From: Streptomyces spiroverticillatus
GTDB taxonomy: Bacteria > Actinomycetota > Actinomycetes > Streptomycetales > Streptomycetaceae
Assembly: GCA_014650415.1 (NCBI GenBank)
Contig: BMUX01000013.1
Coordinates: 1-64,000 of the forward strand
Length of the DNA stretch: 64,000 nt
Reading direction: 5' to 3'
Made by a program: the position numbers and the translations under genes. Below the pieces are notes generated by a model. That model was not told where the DNA came from. It searched no databases and worked only from the letters and a program-made list of their open reading frames with translations. Below, in pieces: positions 60,848-64,000 of this stretch (the first letter of the stretch is position 1; every line of letters begins with the position of its first letter).

Positions 60848-62020
60848 CTAGCCGAGCACCTCGCTCACCGTGCCCGCGCCGACCGTGCGCCCGCCCTCAC
60901 GGACCGCGAAGCCGAGGCCCGCCTCCAGGGGGACGTCGCGGCCGAGCTCGACCGTCATGGTGACGGTCTCGCCGGGCCGGGCGACGGCGGCCTCGCCCAG
61001 GTCCACGTCGCCGACCACGTCCGCCGTACGCAGATAGAACTGCGGCCGGTAGCCGGAGGTCAGCGGCGTCGAGCGGCCGCCGTCCTTCGCCGACAGCACG
61101 TGCACCTGGGCGACGAAGCGGCGCGCGGGCGTGACGCTGCCCGGCGCGGCCACCACGTGTCCGCGGCGCACCCCGTCCCGGGGCACCCCGCGCAGCAGCA
61201 GCGCCACGTTGTCGCCGGCCTGCGCGGAGTCCATCGGCTTGCCGAAGGTCTCCAGACCGGTCACCACCGTCTCGGTGTCCGCGCCCAGCACCTCCACGCG
61301 GTCGCCCACCCTGACGGTGCCGCGCTCCACGGCACCGGTCACGACGGTGCCGCGCCCGGTGATGGTGAGGACGTTCTCCACCGGGAGGAGGAAGGGCGCG
61401 TCGACGTACCTCTCGGGCATGGGTACGTACGTGTCGACCGCGTCCAGCAGCGCCTCGACGGACGCCTCCCAACGGGGGTCGCCCGCAAGGGCCTTGAGGC
61501 CGGAGACGCGGACGACCGGGGCGGCGTCGCCGCCGTAGCCGTGCGCGGTGAGCAGTTCGCGGACCTCCAGCTCGACGAGGTCGGTGAGCTCGTCGTCACC
61601 GGCGTCGGCCTTGTTGAGGGCGACGACGATGTGGTTGACGCCGACCTGCCGGGCGAGCAGGACGTGCTCGGCGGTCTGCGGCATGATGCCGTCGAGCGCG
61701 GACACCACCAGGATCGCGCCGTCCAGTTGGGCGGCCCCGGTGACCATGTTCTTGACGTAGTCGGCGTGGCCGGGCATGTCGACATGGGCGTAGTGGCGGG
61801 TGTCGGTCTCGTACTCGACGTGACTGATGTTGATGGTGATGCCGCGCAGCGCCTCCTCGGGGGCGCGGTCGATGCGGTCGAAGGGGACGAAGGTGCCGCC
61901 TCCGCGCTCGGAGAGGACCTTGGTGATGGCGGCGGTGAGCGTGGTCTTGCCGTGGTCGACGTGGCCCATGGTGCCGATGTTGAGGTGGGGCTTGGTGCGG
62001 ACGTATGCCGTCTTGGGCAT
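60848..62020 (-). CDS. tuf: Elongation factor Tu, divergent (tuf3 type)
   Basis: A 390-residue EF-Tu that would deliver aminoacyl-tRNA to the ribosome. G1 GHVDHGKT (19-26), switch I RGITI, and the C-terminal GGRTVGAG are normal. But it departs from housekeeping EF-Tu at sites that are otherwise almost fixed: VDMPGHADY instead of VDCPGHADY, NKADAGDD instead of NKCD or NKVD, and SGLKAL instead of SALKAL. This and its isolation from rpsL/fusA mark it as the minor tuf3 seen in some Streptomyces, reported in S. coelicolor to respond to amino-acid starvation. GAGGAAA precedes the ATG. The role in antibiotic resistance is not testable here. Confidence 0.93.
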   Translation of the reverse strand: MPKTAYVRTKPHLNIGTMGHVDHGKTTLTAAITKVLSERGGGTFVPFDRIDRAPEEALRGITINISHVEYETDTRHYAHVDMPGHADYVKNMVTGAAQLDGAILVVSALDGIMPQTAEHVLLARQVGVNHIVVALNKADAGDDELTDLVELEVRELLTAHGYGGDAAPVVRVSGLKALAGDPRWEASVEALLDAVDTYVPMPERYVDAPFLLPVENVLTITGRGTVVTGAVERGTVRVGDRVEVLGADTETVVTGLETFGKPMDSAQAGDNVALLLRGVPRDGVRRGHVVAAPGSVTPARRFVAQVHVLSAKDGGRSTPLTSGYRPQFYLRTADVVGDVDLGEAAVARPGETVTMTVELGRDVPLEAGLGFAVREGGRTVGAGTVSEVLG

Positions 62021-62130
62021 GACAGATGTTTCCTCTGCGGAGTGACGCGTGGTGACGCGAAGCGTGGTGGGACCCCCTGGGCCTGCCGACCCTCCCCGTA
62101 CGGGGTCCGCCGGACGCTCTCCGGGAAGGG

Positions 62131-62328
62131 TCAGCTTCGGGCGCCGTCGACGGGCGCTGCGGCAGCAGTGACGACTGCTGCGGGGAATGCTGCGGGGACT
62201 GCGGCCTCTGCCGCGAAGTCCGTGAAGTCAGCGAAGTCTGCGAAGTGTGCGTTGACGGCAGCCTTCGGCGCGTCCGCGACTGCGGACGGCGCTGCGAGGA
62301 AGGCGTACCGGAACATGAGCCAGATCAT
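62131..62328 (-). CDS. Candidate small protein with Phe-Ala-Asp repeats
   Basis: A 65-codon frame: a short hydrophobic start (MIWLMFRYAFLAAPSAVADA) followed by FADFADFTDF and Ala/Val/Pro-rich sequence. At the DNA level four GACTTCnnn units repeat. GC3 is about 75%, below the genomic norm, and no convincing ribosome-binding site is present, so it may be non-coding. The palindrome CCCCGTACGGGG (62094-62105) lies beyond its stop, within the leader of the tuf gene. Confidence 0.35.
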   Translation of the reverse strand: MIWLMFRYAFLAAPSAVADAPKAAVNAHFADFADFTDFAAEAAVPAAFPAAVVTAAAAPVDGARS

Positions 62329-62401
62329 TGCCGATCGGGCCGCGGGGAGCGAACGATTTTCCCGGCGGGGCCGGGCAGTTGCAGGGGGGCACGGTGCCAG
62401 G

Positions 62402-62860
62402 TCAGGACCGAGGTCCGGGCGGGCCGACTCGCAGTACGGCCTCCGCGTTGGCGATCATCCGGGAGATCTCGATCGGCAGGTTCTCGAACTCCTCCATCAC
62501 CACGTCGTACGGCTCGACCCGGTGCACCTCGCCGTCGGCACCTGTCGCCTCCGTGAAGAACCGATGGCCCGCCGGGGAGGAGGAGTCGTCGACCCGGACC
62601 CACCTCGCTCCATGACGGCGTACGAGCACATCGCCCAGATATGACGTCAGATCGGTGTGGAGCGTGATCCAGTCGGATTGCTCGAACTCTCCCAGGGGGA
62701 GCCGGGAAACGTAGTGGTGGAGAGCGGGGAGCAGGGCCAGAGGATCCGCCGCGTAGTGGTCCGGTGAAACACCGAGCATGTCCGCGAGTTCGGCGGCGTT
62801 CCGGTGGGCGCCTTGCTGCCACGGCGCAAGGGCGGAATCGTTCGGCACATCATTGCTCAC
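62402..62860 (-). CDS. Conserved hypothetical protein
   Basis: A 152-residue soluble, acidic protein of unknown function: SNDVPNDSALAPWQQGAHRN start, an LSD-like DYVSR segment, DWITLHTDLTSYLGDVLVRR and EFENLPIEISRMIANAEAVL. It resembles small Streptomyces regulators only in size. GGGAAAG 7 nt upstream of the GTG decides the start over an open frame upstream. Confidence 0.7.
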   Translation of the reverse strand: MSNDVPNDSALAPWQQGAHRNAAELADMLGVSPDHYAADPLALLPALHHYVSRLPLGEFEQSDWITLHTDLTSYLGDVLVRRHGARWVRVDDSSSPAGHRFFTEATGADGEVHRVEPYDVVMEEFENLPIEISRMIANAEAVLRVGPPGPRS

Positions 62861-62920
62861 AGTGACACTTTCCCATGGGGCACGGACGCGGACCTCCGGC
62901 GTCCGGGGGAGAATGTGCGG

Positions 62921-63769
62921 ATGAATGAATCCGTGCCCGTTGTGCGAGACGTCGACGGTGGAGTCGCCCGGCTGATGCCCGACGTCGACCGCCCCCGGGC
63001 CTGGCTGCTCACCGTCGACGGGGCGCCTCAGTCGTACGTCGACCTGGACGAGCCCGAGCACCTGGAGTTCGAGTACGCGCGACGGCTCGCGTACGTCGTG
63101 GACGGGGTGGCCGAGCCGGGGGAGCCGCTGGACGTCCTGCACCTCGGCGGGGGCGGCCTTTCGCTGCCCCGGTACGTCGCCGCCACCCGGCCCGGTTCAC
63201 GGCAGGACGTCGTCGAGGCCGACCGGGGGCTGCTCGGGCTGGTCGCCGAGCACTTGCCGCTGCCGGACGGGGGCGCCGGGATCACCGTGCACGGGGCGGA
63301 CGGGCGGGCGTGGCTGGAGCGGGCCGGGGATTCCAGCGCCGATGTGCTGATCGCGGACGTCTTCGGGGGCTCGCGGGTGCCCGCCGCCTTCACCTCGGTC
63401 GGGTACGCACGGGAGGCGGCCCGAGTGCTGCGGGCGGACGGCGTGTACGTGGCCAACCTCGCGGACGGTGCCCCGTTTGATTTTCTGCGTTCCCAACTCG
63501 CCACGTTTCGCGGGGAGTTCGCCGAGCTTGCCCTGATCGCCGAGCCCGCGGTGCTGCGCGGGCGGCGGTTCGGCAACGCGGTGCTGGTCGCCTCGCAGAA
63601 GCCCCTGGACACCGCGGCCCTGGCCCGGCGCACCGCCTCCGACGCCTTCCCCGCCCGGGTCGAGCACGGGGCGGCCCTGGTCCGCTTCGTCGGGGGCGCG
63701 GCTCCCGTGCCGGACGCCGGGGCGACGGACTCGCCCGAGCCGCCGGGCGGCGCCTTCGGCATCGGCTGA
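62921..63769 (+). CDS. Spermidine synthase-like methyltransferase-fold protein
   Basis: A 282-residue protein with a Rossmann SAM-binding fold: LDVLHLGGGGLSLPRYVAAT (motif I), VVEADRGLLGLVAEH, and DVLIADVFGGSRVPAAFTSV (motif IV). The overall order resembles spermidine synthase, but the polyamine-binding residues of SpeE are not evident, so it may act on another substrate or be a methyltransferase. GGGAGAA precedes the ATG. It starts 60 bp from the divergent hypothetical gene. Confidence 0.82.
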   Translation: MNESVPVVRDVDGGVARLMPDVDRPRAWLLTVDGAPQSYVDLDEPEHLEFEYARRLAYVVDGVAEPGEPLDVLHLGGGGLSLPRYVAATRPGSRQDVVEADRGLLGLVAEHLPLPDGGAGITVHGADGRAWLERAGDSSADVLIADVFGGSRVPAAFTSVGYAREAARVLRADGVYVANLADGAPFDFLRSQLATFRGEFAELALIAEPAVLRGRRFGNAVLVASQKPLDTAALARRTASDAFPARVEHGAALVRFVGGAAPVPDAGATDSPEPPGGAFGIG

Positions 63770-63795
63770 GCCCGGGAACGTACCGGAGAACACGG

Positions 63796-63831
63796 ACGGG
63801 CGCCCGGCACCTCGCGGTGCCGGGCGCCCGT
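63796..63831 (+). terminator. 16-bp perfect hairpin terminator
   Basis: A perfect 16-bp stem (63796-63811 with 63816-63831) around TCGC, 26 nt after the methyltransferase gene and also downstream of the partial gene that follows on the other strand. Confidence 0.92.
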
Positions 63832-63857
63832 TCAGCAGGGCCGGGGCGGGCGGTGGG

Positions 63858-64000
63858 TCACGGCACCAGGCGCAGTGTGCCCAGGATCTTCATGACGGTC
63901 GCGTCCGGGACCTCGTCCTTGACGCCCTTCGCGCTGTGGAAGACGAAGGTCCGGAAGTCGCCCTTGGCGTTCTTGAAGCCGAAGGCGAGGGACTTGCCGT
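63858..64000 (-). CDS. C-terminal fragment of a gene cut by the window edge
   Basis: The last 47 codons of a minus-strand gene that runs off the window: it reads GKSLAFGFKNAKGDFRTFVF, then HSAKGVKDEV and ends MKILGTLRLVP. The beta-rich, Lys-rich end is common in Streptomyces secreted or lipoprotein domains, but the family cannot be named from this piece. Confidence 0.6.
   Translation of the reverse strand, partial: GKSLAFGFKNAKGDFRTFVFHSAKGVKDEVPDATVMKILGTLRLVP

Overview
This window is ordinary high-GC actinobacterial chromosome, almost certainly from a Streptomyces. Third codon positions are nearly all G or C, GTG starts are common, several genes look leaderless, hairpin terminators lack U-tracts, and an iron box of the DmdR type is present. 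From memory, the gene content and order resemble the region of S. coelicolor around SCO1389 down to SCO1320, read in reverse; I could not check this. I see no phage, plasmid, insertion sequence, CRISPR array, tRNA or rRNA.

Layout. (1) 0-14 kb, core block: a CDP-alcohol phosphatidyltransferase, a nucleotidyltransferase fused to a degenerate phosphomannomutase, two DUF881 proteins flanking a small basic membrane protein, a GarA-like FHA protein, an FtsR-like MerR protein, a bifunctional nuclease, a second MerR, dinB, and gcvP behind a tandem glycine riboswitch. The order matches the mycobacterial Rv1822-Rv1832 block, except that gcvH is absent and dinB plus a PRC-barrel gene are inserted. (2) 14-31.8 kb, accessory metabolism: a glutamate-cysteine ligase family enzyme, a CPBP protease, a PhzF protein, an SRPBCC protein, three DMT (EamA) exporters, MocR/LysR/ArsR regulators, two FMN split-barrel proteins, a catalytically degenerate isochorismatase-fold protein and an MFS exporter. 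(3) 31.7-38.6 kb, minus strand: a PAP2/diacylglycerol-kinase fusion, then aspartate decarboxylase/transaminase with two tandem AspT-type antiporters, a candidate proton-motive aspartate:alanine exchange system. (4) 39.4-43.6 kb: an iron-regulated siderophore ABC importer made of an ATPase, a binding lipoprotein and one fused double permease, ending in a 3 x 29 bp repeat and a terminator. (5) 43.7-50.7 kb: VOC and SDR genes, a HipA-like kinase coupled to a DUF3037 protein, a two-gene SDR operon with a clear promoter and operator-like dyad, an orphan solute-binding lipoprotein and ung. (6) 50.7-64 kb: lipoproteins, a TetR/FAD-monooxygenase pair with twin operators, a Gfo/Idh/MocA oxidoreductase, lnt, a subtilisin lipoprotein, uppP, a TVP38 protein, a DNA-alkylation-repair protein, a divergent EF-Tu (tuf3 type) and a spermidine-synthase-like methyltransferase.

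The most useful observations are regulatory. dinB and ung both carry the TTGTCAGTGG-N7-nAGnnT promoter of the RecA-independent (PafBC-type) DNA-damage response. A short leader ORF followed by two hairpins precedes an EamA gene. A dyad CTGATG-N3-CGTCAG occurs three times ahead of two unlinked genes. Two perfect ACTACA-N2-TGTAGT operators separate tetR from a monooxygenase. Two proteins keep a recognisable enzyme fold but have lost their catalytic residues: the phosphomannomutase half of the 831-residue fusion and the isochorismatase homologue.

I found nothing that is clearly a wholly new defence or biosynthetic system. The best candidates for undescribed biology are the leader-peptide/EamA region, the two pseudoenzymes and the HipA-DUF3037 pair.
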